DNA from: Gammaproteobacteria bacterium
Lineage (GTDB): Bacteria > Pseudomonadota > Gammaproteobacteria > S012-40
Reading direction: 5' to 3'
Assembly (NCBI GenBank): GCA_029864945.1
Contig: JAOTSL010000046.1
Location: 1 to 14,633, forward strand
DNA: 14,633 bases
The translations under genes were made by a program, and so were the position numbers. Positions within the stretch are counted from its first letter, which is position 1. Each line of letters begins with the position of its first letter. Under the pieces are notes generated by a model, which did not search any database, was not told the origin of the DNA, and saw only the letters and a list, made by a program, of their open reading frames with translations. Shown here piece after piece: positions 1-6,627 of the stretch.

Positions 1-243
1 CCTTGATTTGTCATTGTGTTTCACCATCCACATAAATCGGGAACGGTCTGAAATAATACCTTCAGCTATAAGTGAATTAACAACGGTGGATACTGCGGCG
101 CCCTTCTTAATCATAAATATTTTATCGCCGCCTGAAAAACCGGTGGCAATAGTTTGATATTGGGCATATGACTGCCAGAACCAGCCCAGAACCAGACTGG
201 CGACAAGTACAACAACACCAACAAATTTATATAAAAGGGCCAT
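1..243 (-). CDS. mltG: Endolytic murein transglycosylase MltG, N-terminal part (cut by window edge)
   Basis: The first 81 codons of an inner-membrane lytic transglycosylase that cuts nascent peptidoglycan strands and so helps set glycan chain length. The visible part starts MALLYKFVGVVVLVASLVLG, one N-terminal membrane segment (about residues 4-23) with a short cytoplasmic end. It continues into the start of the periplasmic LysM-like region (FSGGDKIFMIKKGAAVSTVV, then LIAEGIISDRSRF). The catalytic YceG domain lies beyond the left edge. The ATG overlaps the pabC stop by one base (TAATG), so translation is probably coupled to pabC. Position after pabC is the usual place for mltG (yceG) in gammaproteobacteria, which supports the call beyond the short sequence. 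No frameshift is seen in the visible part. Confidence 0.85.
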   Translation of the reverse strand, partial: MALLYKFVGVVVLVASLVLGWFWQSYAQYQTIATGFSGGDKIFMIKKGAAVSTVVNSLIAEGIISDRSRFMWMVKHNDKSR

Positions 244-1082
244 TATGCTAATAAACTTTTTTGTAAAAAACGAGTGATGGGATTGGCACTTGTTTCAGTA
301 GCACGGCTATACACAGGGGCAATCAAAAATCTCTTTTCCTTTATTTTCCTAACCGGCCATAAACCTATAACACTATTACATACAAAAACTTCATCGGCCT
401 GCTCTAATTGCTTCATTGATAGATCAATAACTTCCAATGTTATTTCCTTTTCACTGGCTATGTTCAAAATTCGTTGTCGGGTTACGCCATTAACACCACA
501 TTGTGTTAAATCCGGTGTTTGCAGTTTATTATTTTTAACAATAAACAGGTTGCTCATTGTGCCTTCAATCACATTGTTTTCTGTATCCAGCATTAATCCT
601 TCTGCATACTTTTGATCTTGCCATTCATGGCGCGCAAGTACATTTTCAAGACGATTCAGATGTTTGATTCCCGCCAAGGCCGGCTGCCTTGCAATTCGGG
701 TTTGACAAATGAACAATTCAATACCAGTTTTTTCGTTTTTATCGGGTAATTCAGGCCAAGGATAAACATTAATTACTCTCGTTGGCACCACCTCTTTAAA
801 GGCGTATCCCCGCGGCCCTAGGCCTCTACTAATGATTATCTTTACAATTTCCTTGCCGGTATCCGACAAAAGATGGTCAATTTCTGTCAATAATTGCAAT
901 TCATTTGGCTGCGGTAGAAAAAGTCGTTCACAACCTTCGCTTAACCTGGCTAAATGCAACGACCAGTTTTTGACCTCTCCATTTTCCGCGACGAGGGTTT
1001 CAAATAGTCCATCGCCATATTGAAGGCCACGATCCTGACTAGACAGTATTAGATCCGCTTTACCATTAATCAGTGATCGCAT
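243..1082 (-). CDS. pabC: Aminodeoxychorismate lyase (PabC)
   Basis: A 279-residue fold-type IV PLP enzyme that turns 4-amino-4-deoxychorismate into p-aminobenzoate and pyruvate, the last step of PABA supply for folate. Family marks visible are the N-terminal LINGKADLILSSQDRGLQYG with DGLFET, the PLP-lysine block AGIKHLNRLENVL (K140 as the Schiff-base lysine by homology), the glutamate of VIEGTMSNLF (E173) and GVNGVTRQRIL. Length is close to E. coli PabC (about 269). The ATG lies inside the end of pabB (17-base overlap), preceded only by a weak purine stretch (AGAAAG), so it is likely translated by coupling to pabB. Its product directly uses the product of PabB. Branched-chain aminotransferases share the fold, but the AGIKHLNR block and the neighbours point to PabC. 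Confidence 0.93.
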   Translation of the reverse strand: MRSLINGKADLILSSQDRGLQYGDGLFETLVAENGEVKNWSLHLARLSEGCERLFLPQPNELQLLTEIDHLLSDTGKEIVKIIISRGLGPRGYAFKEVVPTRVINVYPWPELPDKNEKTGIELFICQTRIARQPALAGIKHLNRLENVLARHEWQDQKYAEGLMLDTENNVIEGTMSNLFIVKNNKLQTPDLTQCGVNGVTRQRILNIASEKEITLEVIDLSMKQLEQADEVFVCNSVIGLWPVRKIKEKRFLIAPVYSRATETSANPITRFLQKSLLA

Positions 1083-2478
1083 TTTGTTCGCTTTCTGTAA
1101 TCACCTTTAACATGCCTTTCGCCTTAATACGCGTTTCCTGCAGCTCTTTATCAGGATCAGAATAAGCAACAATACCCGCCCCTGCCCGTATATGCAATTG
1201 ATTGCCCGAATGGATAATTGTACGAATTAAAATATTAAAATCCATATCACCATCCAGGTTGAGATACCCCATAGAACCCGTGTACGCCTGCCTTGGAGAC
1301 GCTTCTAACTCGGCGATAATTTGCATGCAGCGTATTTTGGGGCAGCCGGTAATAGTGCCACCGGGAAACACAGCGCGTATTACATCGCCGGGTAAAACAT
1401 TATCCGCCAACTCTCCAGTCACATTAGATACAATATGATGCACATGCTCGTAACTTTCCAGCACCATAAGTTCATCTACGACTACACTGCCAGGTTTAGA
1501 GATTCTACCTAGATCATTGCGCTCAAGATCGATGAGCATTACGTGTTCCGCTCTTTCTTTTGGGTGACTGATAAGCTCTTTACGCAGCTCATCGTCTAAT
1601 GTTTTATCGATTTTTCCGCCAGCTGTTCGTTGTCTTGGTCTTGTGCCTGCAATTGGACGTGTTTGTACTTTGCCATTATTAACACTCACCAGCCGTTCGG
1701 GCGATGAACTAATAACCGCGTTTGCGCCTTCAATCATCAAACCTGCAAAGGGAGCAGGATTACTTTTGCGTAATTGAGAATAAACGTCGGCCGATTCATA
1801 GCGAGTTTTTAATTCAATATTCCACTTACGCGAAATATTAACCTGAAATACATCGCCTTCGATAATGTATTCCTGGATTCGCTTTACCGCTTGAATATAA
1901 CGCGCTGGATCTTCTTCAGTTACTTGCTTATGTAGTATTGGCGTTTCACTTTGAGTATTTATTATCGCGCCAATATCATCATTCATTTTGTGAAGAAAAT
2001 TTTCAAATGAAGGCTCTGCGATTAACCATGATTCATTACTGTTTTTATCGACGATGATAGCAGCAGGAACTCGACTAGCCATGGCGATGGGTAATTCAAT
2101 ATCTGTTTTTTTAGGTAAATTAAGAACCGGTTCGATTTCTTCAGCGAGCTCATAACCTAAATAAACAAACCAGCCTCCATAAAATGGTAAATGCTGCTTT
2201 ATATCATCAGGTACTTGCCTTTTTTCTTTTTCAAACCACTGATTCAAACCATCGATGAATTGATTTGCATTCAACGTAACACCATCTGCTTCTAGATGAT
2301 TTAACTGATTTAATTTTATTTGCGCTTGAGGGAAAGCAAAAAGAATGGAGTAATGACAGTTACTGTCACCATTTGCGACACTCTCTAATAAGAAAGGGTA
2401 ACGTTGAGGATTGTTTTTATGAACAGCTAAAAGATCTACAACCTGATTTAGCTTTTTTGTGTGAAAGGCCTCGCTCAT
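1066..2478 (-). CDS. pabB: Aminodeoxychorismate synthase component I (PabB)
   Basis: A 470-residue chorismate-binding enzyme that aminates chorismate to 4-amino-4-deoxychorismate, using ammonia from a PabA-type glutaminase not present in this window. The N-terminal TrpE/PabB domain (about 1-170) includes GGWFVYLGYELAEEIEP. The chorismate-binding domain (about 190-460) shows IQEYIIEGDVFQVNIS, SSSPERL, RPIAGTRPR (274-282), DLERNDLGRI, FPGGTITGCPK (371-381) and GAGIVAYSDPDKELQET. Residue 277 is alanine where E. coli PabB has the nucleophilic Lys274 of PIKGT; PIAGT is typical of TrpE and of some PabB proteins. The overlap with pabC and the FPGGTITG form (TrpE usually has FPAGT) favour PabB over anthranilate synthase. 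ATG at 2478 is preceded by GAGGTAAG. A 225-base gap with a repeat element separates it from fabF. Confidence 0.88.
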   Translation of the reverse strand: MSEAFHTKKLNQVVDLLAVHKNNPQRYPFLLESVANGDSNCHYSILFAFPQAQIKLNQLNHLEADGVTLNANQFIDGLNQWFEKEKRQVPDDIKQHLPFYGGWFVYLGYELAEEIEPVLNLPKKTDIELPIAMASRVPAAIIVDKNSNESWLIAEPSFENFLHKMNDDIGAIINTQSETPILHKQVTEEDPARYIQAVKRIQEYIIEGDVFQVNISRKWNIELKTRYESADVYSQLRKSNPAPFAGLMIEGANAVISSSPERLVSVNNGKVQTRPIAGTRPRQRTAGGKIDKTLDDELRKELISHPKERAEHVMLIDLERNDLGRISKPGSVVVDELMVLESYEHVHHIVSNVTGELADNVLPGDVIRAVFPGGTITGCPKIRCMQIIAELEASPRQAYTGSMGYLNLDGDMDFNILIRTIIHSGNQLHIRAGAGIVAYSDPDKELQETRIKAKGMLKVITESEQNAITD

Positions 2479-2518
2479 GCGTTTATAGCTTACCTCAATA
2501 AATACTAAATTAATCTAA

Positions 2519-2547
2519 AATATAGAGGACTATCTTAACCACAGTAA
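2519..2547 (-). promoter_or_regulatory. Possible sigma70 promoter of pabB
   Basis: On the minus strand TTACTG (2547-2542) and TATATT (2524-2519) are separated by 17 bases, about 40 bases upstream of the pabB ATG. The spacing is ideal but the -35 match is only partial and the region is AT-rich, so this is a suggestion. It would let pabBC-mltG be expressed apart from the fab genes, beyond repeat element A. Confidence 0.25.
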
Positions 2548-2562
2548 GAAAATAACGTACTA

Positions 2563-2703
2563 ACAACTACTCAGCGTGTTTAGATTTTGTTCCAGGTCGG
2601 TGTTATTTACGCGCGGAGAATGGGAGCATATAGGTATATGTGACCATTTGAGAACGAAAATAACGCCGAGCTGGGGCAAAAGATGAATGCTCTGGGTAGT
2701 TAT
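2563..2703. repeat. Long palindromic intergenic element, copy A (141 bp)
   Basis: One of four related elements in this window. The left arm (CTACTCAGCGTGTTTAGATT...) pairs with the right arm (...GGGGCAAAAGATGAATG, then TAGTTAT) over nearly the whole length, meeting at the apex CATATA-GG-TATATG. The inner stem GTCGGTGTTATTT pairs with AAATAACGCCGAGC with few mismatches. It fills most of the fabF-pabB gap and ends exactly at the fabF stop codon (TAA at 2706-2704), so any fabF-pabB readthrough RNA would carry a long hairpin straight after fabF. No reading frame is evident in it. Confidence 0.85.
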
Positions 2704-3942
2704 TTATAATTTGCGAAAAATCAGGGTGCCGTTTGTCCCACCAAAACCAAACGAGTTTGAAATTGCGGCATCAATTTTTGTTTCTCGCGCAGTACCCGGC
2801 ACATAATCCAGATCACAAGCAGGGTCCTGATTAAAAATATTAATCGTTGGCGGTATTACCTGGTCACGAATTGTTAGCGCCGTAAAAACAGCTTCAATAC
2901 CACCAGCAGCACCTAGCATATGACCTGTCATTGACTTCGTAGAACTCACCGCCAACTTATACGCCTGATCACCAAAAACAGACTTAACCGCATCCGTTTC
3001 CGCAAGATCACCAGCTGGTGTAGAAGTACCGTGCGCATTAATGTATTGCACTTCGTCCGTATTTATTTTTGCGTCTTTCATGGCGATTTCCATGCAACGT
3101 TTTGCACCTTCACCGCCTGGAGGTGGCAGAGTCATATGATAAGCATCACCACTCATACCAAAACCGATTACTTCGGCGTAAATGTTTGCGCCACGGGCTT
3201 TTGCAGTTTCATACTCTTCGAGCACAACAACACCGGCACCATCACTTAAAACAAATCCATCACGATCCACATCCCATGGCCGACTAGCTGTTTGCGGGTC
3301 ATCGTTTCGTTTTGAAAGCGCCCTTGCAGAAGCAAAGCCACCTAAACCAGTATAACTGGTAGCCATCTCTGCACCACCAGCAATCATAACATCGGCATCA
3401 TCATAAGCGATCATTCGTGCCGCTGTTCCGATACTGTGAGTCCCTGTAGTACAAGCAGTAACGATCGCATAATTAGGACCTTTCAAACCATACATAACTG
3501 AAAGATTACCGGAGATCATGTTAATAATATTACTGGGAACAAAAAACGGGGATATTTTTCTAGGGCCGCCTTTCAAATAAGCATCGTGTCCTTTTTCAAT
3601 GCCGCCAAGACCACCAATACCAGCGCCAATAGCCACACCTATTCGCTCAGCATTTTTATCAGTTACTTCAATGCCGGAATCTTTTATCGCTTCAATACCT
3701 GCAGCCATACCGTACTGCATGAAGGGATCCATTTTTTTTGCTTCTTTAGCAGGCATATAATCAGTTGGGTTAAAACCCCAAACCGATCCGCCAAAACGGG
3801 TAGAAAACTCGGATACATCAAAATGCTCTAAATTGCGAATACCGCTTTTTCCAGCTAGCGCATTTTCCCAATTATCAGATACCGACAAGCCTAACGGCGA
3901 AACAGCACCCAGCCCAGTAATAACTACACGTCTCTTTGACAA
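2704..3942 (-). CDS. fabF: Beta-ketoacyl-ACP synthase II (FabF)
   Basis: A 412-residue elongating condensing enzyme of type II fatty acid synthesis that joins malonyl-ACP to acyl-ACP in the cytoplasm and elongates C16:1 to C18:1. The thiolase-fold marks are intact: the N-terminal RRVVITGLGAVSPLG, active-site Cys164 in TACTTGTHSIG, His304 in NAHGTSTPAGD, Lys336 and His341 in STKSMTGHMLGAAGG, and the C-terminal NSFGFGGTNGTL. Length equals the usual FabF (about 412). The start is a TTG codon (3942-3940) with AAGGGG six bases upstream; no in-frame ATG fits the conserved N-terminus. It follows acpP after a 315-base gap that contains a terminator, a repeat element and a candidate promoter, so fabF probably has its own promoter plus readthrough from acpP. 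Confidence 0.96.
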   Translation of the reverse strand: MSKRRVVITGLGAVSPLGLSVSDNWENALAGKSGIRNLEHFDVSEFSTRFGGSVWGFNPTDYMPAKEAKKMDPFMQYGMAAGIEAIKDSGIEVTDKNAERIGVAIGAGIGGLGGIEKGHDAYLKGGPRKISPFFVPSNIINMISGNLSVMYGLKGPNYAIVTACTTGTHSIGTAARMIAYDDADVMIAGGAEMATSYTGLGGFASARALSKRNDDPQTASRPWDVDRDGFVLSDGAGVVVLEEYETAKARGANIYAEVIGFGMSGDAYHMTLPPPGGEGAKRCMEIAMKDAKINTDEVQYINAHGTSTPAGDLAETDAVKSVFGDQAYKLAVSSTKSMTGHMLGAAGGIEAVFTALTIRDQVIPPTINIFNQDPACDLDYVPGTARETKIDAAISNSFGFGGTNGTLIFRKL

Positions 3943-3948
3943 AGCAAA

Positions 3949-3954
3949 CCCCTT
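3949..3954 (-). promoter_or_regulatory. Shine-Dalgarno site supporting the TTG start of fabF
   Basis: AAGGGG on the minus strand, six bases before the TTG at 3942. It fixes the start at MSKRRVVITG, the conserved FabF N-terminus. Confidence 0.7.
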
Positions 3955-3965
3955 AACAATTACAT

Positions 3966-3994
3966 ATACTAAACAGCGGACATTTTAACAGTAA
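3966..3994 (-). promoter_or_regulatory. Possible sigma70 promoter of fabF
   Basis: TTACTG (3994-3989) and TAGTAT (3971-3966) with a 17-base spacer, ending 23 bases before the fabF start. It lies downstream of the acpP terminator and repeat element B, where a separate fabF promoter would be expected. The match is moderate. An alternative -35, TTGACG, lies just upstream but has no well-spaced -10. Confidence 0.3.
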
Positions 3995-4047
3995 ACGTCA
4001 AAATACCTGTAAGGATTAATACTAAAACTCACTTCTAAAATAACTTA

Positions 4048-4184
4048 ATAACCATTCAATGTTTTAGAATTTGTTTCAGATTCATTTTTATTTAACACGC
4101 AAAGATGGGCATATAAGTATATGTAACCGATTGCGCGCGAAATAAAAATGACTCTCAGAAAAAATGAATGCACTGAGTAGTTAC
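4048..4184. repeat. Long palindromic intergenic element, copy B (137 bp)
   Basis: Second member of the four-copy family, in the acpP-fabF gap directly beyond the acpP terminator. The left arm (AACCATTCAATGTTTTAGAA...) and right arm (...AAAAAATGAATGCACTGAG, then TAGTTAC) pair along the element with apex CATATA-AG-TATATG. Its inner stem TCATTTTTATTT/AAATAAAAATGA differs from the other copies but pairs perfectly. It keeps the family block ACCGATTG and the GCGAAATAA motif on the right of the apex. Confidence 0.85.
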
Positions 4185-4188
4185 AATT

Positions 4189-4220
4189 AAAAAAGGCCGT
4201 CAGCTTGTGCTAACGGCCTT
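4189..4220 (-). terminator. Rho-independent terminator after acpP
   Basis: On the minus strand AAGGCCGTTAGC, loop ACAA, GCTGACGGCCTT form a 12-bp stem with a single T-G wobble, followed by a run of T. It starts 37 bases after the acpP stop. This is a strong intrinsic terminator and fits a very abundant short acpP transcript, with fabF expressed by readthrough or from its own promoter. Confidence 0.92.
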
Positions 4221-4257
4221 CTCATTAATTCTCTAATATTTTTTAGCCGCAGCTAAA

Positions 4258-4494
4258 TTAGCTAGCGCTTGAATTAATGTAATCAACAGCTTGTTGAACT
4301 GTTGTAATTTTCTCTGCTTCGTCATCAGGAATTTCGCATTCGAATTCTTCTTCTAATGCCATTACTAACTCAACAGTATCTAAGGAGTCTGCACCCAAGT
4401 CATCAACAAATGATGCTTCAAGTCCAACTTCGTCGTCCTTAACTCCCAGTTGTTCAACGACGATCTTCTTGACTCGCTCTACGACGTTGCTCAT
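4258..4494 (-). CDS. acpP: Acyl carrier protein (AcpP)
   Basis: A 78-residue, strongly acidic carrier protein that holds growing acyl chains on a 4'-phosphopantetheine arm for the Fab enzymes and for PlsX. The attachment motif LGADSLDTVE is intact, with Ser37 (counting the initiator Met) as the modified residue. The length equals E. coli ACP and the four-helix pattern fits, including VMALEEEFECEIPDDEAEKI (helix II and beyond). ATG at 4494 is preceded by AGAGGAAG. It lies between fabG and fabF, the standard place. A candidate promoter 52-80 bases upstream and a strong terminator just downstream suggest that acpP is also made as a short, highly expressed single-gene message. Confidence 0.98.
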   Translation of the reverse strand: MSNVVERVKKIVVEQLGVKDDEVGLEASFVDDLGADSLDTVELVMALEEEFECEIPDDEAEKITTVQQAVDYINSSAS

Positions 4495-4545
4495 AGTGTT
4501 TTCTTCCTCTAGATAAAATAATTTGATGTTCCTAAACTGGGGCGT

Positions 4546-4574
4546 ATTGTATTGGAAACTTAAAGGCAGTTCCA
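4546..4574 (-). promoter_or_regulatory. Probable sigma70 promoter of acpP
   Basis: On the minus strand TGGAAC (4574-4569), a 17-base spacer and TACAAT (4551-4546). The start would fall near 4539, giving a leader of about 45 bases with AGAGGAAG before the acpP ATG. The 186-base fabG-acpP gap is unusually wide for a coupled junction, which fits a separate acpP promoter. Confidence 0.45.
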
Positions 4575-4680
4575 GTATTTGAAGTACCCAAAACGTAAAA
4601 AATACCCCTTATTTAGCTCTGTTTGCCTAATAAATAAACCATTTCAAATAAAACTTGATCATTGATGGTAAATTTATCAA

Positions 4681-5424
4681 TTAGGCCATATACATACCGC
4701 CATTAACATGTAACGTTTCGCCCGTTATGTAACCACCATTAGGGGAGGCTAAAAACGCAACAGCTGCAGCAATTTCTTCTGGTCGACCCAGTCGATTTAA
4801 CGGGATAGATGTCAGTAAACCTTGCTTGTGCTCTTCTGGTAAATCTTTAGTCATGTCAGTGTCGATAAAACCTGGCGCAACAACATTTACCGTAATATTT
4901 CGGGAAGCAACTTCTCTTGCCAATGACTTTGAAAAACCCATAATTCCTGCTTTTGCTGCAGCGTAGTTTGCCTGACCAGCATTACCACTCGCCCCTACAA
5001 CAGACGCAATGCTGATAATGCGACCGCGTTTCGCTTTCATCATGCCGCGCAGACAAGCTTTTGATAATCTAAATACAGATGTCAAATTGGTATTAATAAT
5101 ATCGTCCCACTCATCATCCTTCATTCGCATTAACAGATTATCACGGGTTATACCGGCGTTATTTACCAGAATAGTTGGGGTGCCTTGCGCTTTAGCAATG
5201 CTTTTAATTGAAGCATCAACGGCCGCTGCATCTATTACGTTTAAAACTCTACCTTCACCGCTTATTCCATTTTCTTTCAGATACGAGGTTATTGTAGCTG
5301 CACCATTTTCACTGGTTGCCGTCCCTATAACGGTAGCGCCCTGCGCTCCCAATGCAAGCGCAATGGCTTTACCAATTCCTCGTGTTGCTCCAGTAACCAG
5401 CGCCACTTCATTTTCAAGATTCAT
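4681..5424 (-). CDS. fabG: 3-oxoacyl-ACP reductase (FabG)
   Basis: A 247-residue short-chain dehydrogenase that uses NADPH to reduce 3-oxoacyl-ACP to 3-hydroxyacyl-ACP in each elongation round. The Rossmann motif TGATRGIG (11-18), NNAG (88-91), catalytic Ser141 (SIASVVG) and the Tyr154-x3-Lys158 pair in NYAAAKAG are all present. NVVAPGFIDTDMT and the C-terminal GETLHVNGGMYMA are FabG signatures. Length matches the family (244-248). The ATG has GGGAGAG upstream and lies 46 bases after fabD, so the two are probably co-transcribed. Position between fabD and acpP removes most doubt about which SDR family member this is. Confidence 0.96.
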   Translation of the reverse strand: MNLENEVALVTGATRGIGKAIALALGAQGATVIGTATSENGAATITSYLKENGISGEGRVLNVIDAAAVDASIKSIAKAQGTPTILVNNAGITRDNLLMRMKDDEWDDIINTNLTSVFRLSKACLRGMMKAKRGRIISIASVVGASGNAGQANYAAAKAGIMGFSKSLAREVASRNITVNVVAPGFIDTDMTKDLPEEHKQGLLTSIPLNRLGRPEEIAAAVAFLASPNGGYITGETLHVNGGMYMA

Positions 5425-5470
5425 TTAACTCTCCCTACGAGCTATTTTTACTCAGTTAATCTTTATCCCA

Positions 5471-6400
5471 CTAGTCTTTGTCTAGGGCTTTTTCCATTGA
5501 TGCAATATCAAAAATCGGGCTCACCGGTGTACTACGTGTGATTCGCTTATTCAAACCAGCCAATACCTTACCCGGCCCACACTCAACCACCCGAACAACC
5601 CCTTCATCAAGCATTTTGTTGATTGTTTTCACCCATTGGACTGGCTGATATAGCTGACGCACCAAAGCTTCTTTTATTTGATCTGCATCATCGAAGGAAG
5701 CAACATCAACGTTATGTATGACCGGAACACAAGGTGTTTGAACTTCAACTTCAACTAATATTTTTTTCAACTGCTCTGCAGCCGGTTTCATCAATGCGCA
5801 ATGCGAAGGGACACTAACAGGTAAAGGAACGGCCTTTTTGGCACCCGCATCAGCTGCGCGTTCAACAGCCCGAGTCACAGCAGCTGCCGTACCAGCAATA
5901 ACAACCTGGCCAGGCGTGTTAAAGTTAACAGCTTCCAGCACGTCACCTTCTGCACACGATTCACACAATGAGATGACAGCGTCATCATCCAGACCCAATA
6001 TAGCTGCCATACCACCCTCACCAGCAGCGACAGCACTTTGCATAAAACGACCACGCGCTTCTACCAATTTAATCGCCGCTGGAAATGAGATCGCACCAGA
6101 GCAAACCAAAGCCGTATACTCACCCAGGCTATGCCCTGCCATGACAGCCGGCTGCTCACCACCTTGCTCCAACCATAATCGCCACACCGCCACACCCGAG
6201 GCCAGCATCGCAGGCTGAGTTTTGTCAGTCACGTTTAAATCTTCAGCCGGGCCGCTTTGCACTAGCGCCCATAGGTCATAACCTAGTACCTCACTAGCTT
6301 CTGCAAAGGTATTTTCAATAATGGGAAACTGCGAAGCTAACTCTGCCAACATGCCCACTGACTGCGAGCCCTGACCAGGAAAAACAAATGCTGTTGTCAT
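5471..6400 (-). CDS. fabD: Malonyl-CoA:ACP transacylase (FabD)
   Basis: A 309-residue enzyme that moves malonyl groups from CoA to ACP, supplying the extender unit for FabH and FabF. Visible marks are FPGQGSQSVGM (8-18), the nucleophile Ser91 in GHSLGEY, Arg116 in EARGRFMQ, the catalytic His200 in PSHCALM and the C-terminal ECGPGKVLAGL. The reading frame is open for 16 more codons upstream (to 6448), but the start chosen is ATG 6400, giving MTTAFVFPGQGSQ and exactly the E. coli length; the longer version would translate a terminator-like T-run. It ends in TAG. The gap to fabH contains repeat element C and a terminator-like hairpin whose T-tract ends 31 bases before the ATG, hinting at control of readthrough into fabD. 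Confidence 0.95.
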   Translation of the reverse strand: MTTAFVFPGQGSQSVGMLAELASQFPIIENTFAEASEVLGYDLWALVQSGPAEDLNVTDKTQPAMLASGVAVWRLWLEQGGEQPAVMAGHSLGEYTALVCSGAISFPAAIKLVEARGRFMQSAVAAGEGGMAAILGLDDDAVISLCESCAEGDVLEAVNFNTPGQVVIAGTAAAVTRAVERAADAGAKKAVPLPVSVPSHCALMKPAAEQLKKILVEVEVQTPCVPVIHNVDVASFDDADQIKEALVRQLYQPVQWVKTINKMLDEGVVRVVECGPGKVLAGLNKRITRSTPVSPIFDIASMEKALDKD

Positions 6401-6431
6401 CTTATATTCTCTAATAATTGATCTATTAAAT

Positions 6432-6456
6432 AAAAAAAAGCTACTCACTGGTAGCT
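6432..6456 (-). terminator. Terminator-like hairpin upstream of fabD
   Basis: On the minus strand AGCTAC, loop CAGTGA, GTAGCT, followed by eight T (the first also pairs in the stem). The stem is only 6 bp with half GC, so strength is probably moderate. It lies between element C and the fabD ATG, with no room for a promoter after it, so it would act as a partial intercistronic terminator or attenuator on transcripts entering fabD. Confidence 0.55.
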
Positions 6457-6478
6457 ATCTATCTATTCTGGTAACTAA

Positions 6479-6620
6479 GTAACTGTTCAGCGCGTTTAGA
6501 TTTTATTTCAGAATTGACATTATTTGGCAGAAAATGAGGGAACACATAGTTATATGTGTTCGATTTGAGTGCGAAATAACGTCAATTGTGGGGCAAAAGA
6601 TGAATACGCTATATAGTTAC
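6479..6620. repeat. Long palindromic intergenic element, copy C (142 bp)
   Basis: Third member of the family, in the fabH-fabD gap, ending 7 bases from the fabH stop. It has the clearest termini: GTAACTGTTCAGCG on the left and the inverted CGCTATATAGTTAC on the right. The apex is a perfect 9-bp palindrome GAACACATA-GTTA-TATGTGTTC. Its inner stem AATTGACATTATTT pairs with AAATAACGTCAATT with one mismatch, although the sequence differs from copy A. The left flank repeats the terminus (GTAACTAA just before GTAACTG). Confidence 0.87.
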
Positions 6621-6627
6621 ATTTGAG

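Noticed and set aside
1066..2478. Anthranilate synthase TrpE
   Set aside because: PIAGT is TrpE-like, but FPGGTITG and the overlap with pabC favour PabB.
5838..6218. 126-codon plus-strand frame inside fabD
   Set aside because: Antisense shadow of a well-conserved gene; composition reflects the complement of fabD codons and no motif is seen.
6401..6448. Upstream extension of fabD by 16 codons
   Set aside because: It would translate the terminator T-run and gives a non-conserved N-terminus; ATG 6400 gives the family start MTTAFVFPGQGSQ and 309 residues.
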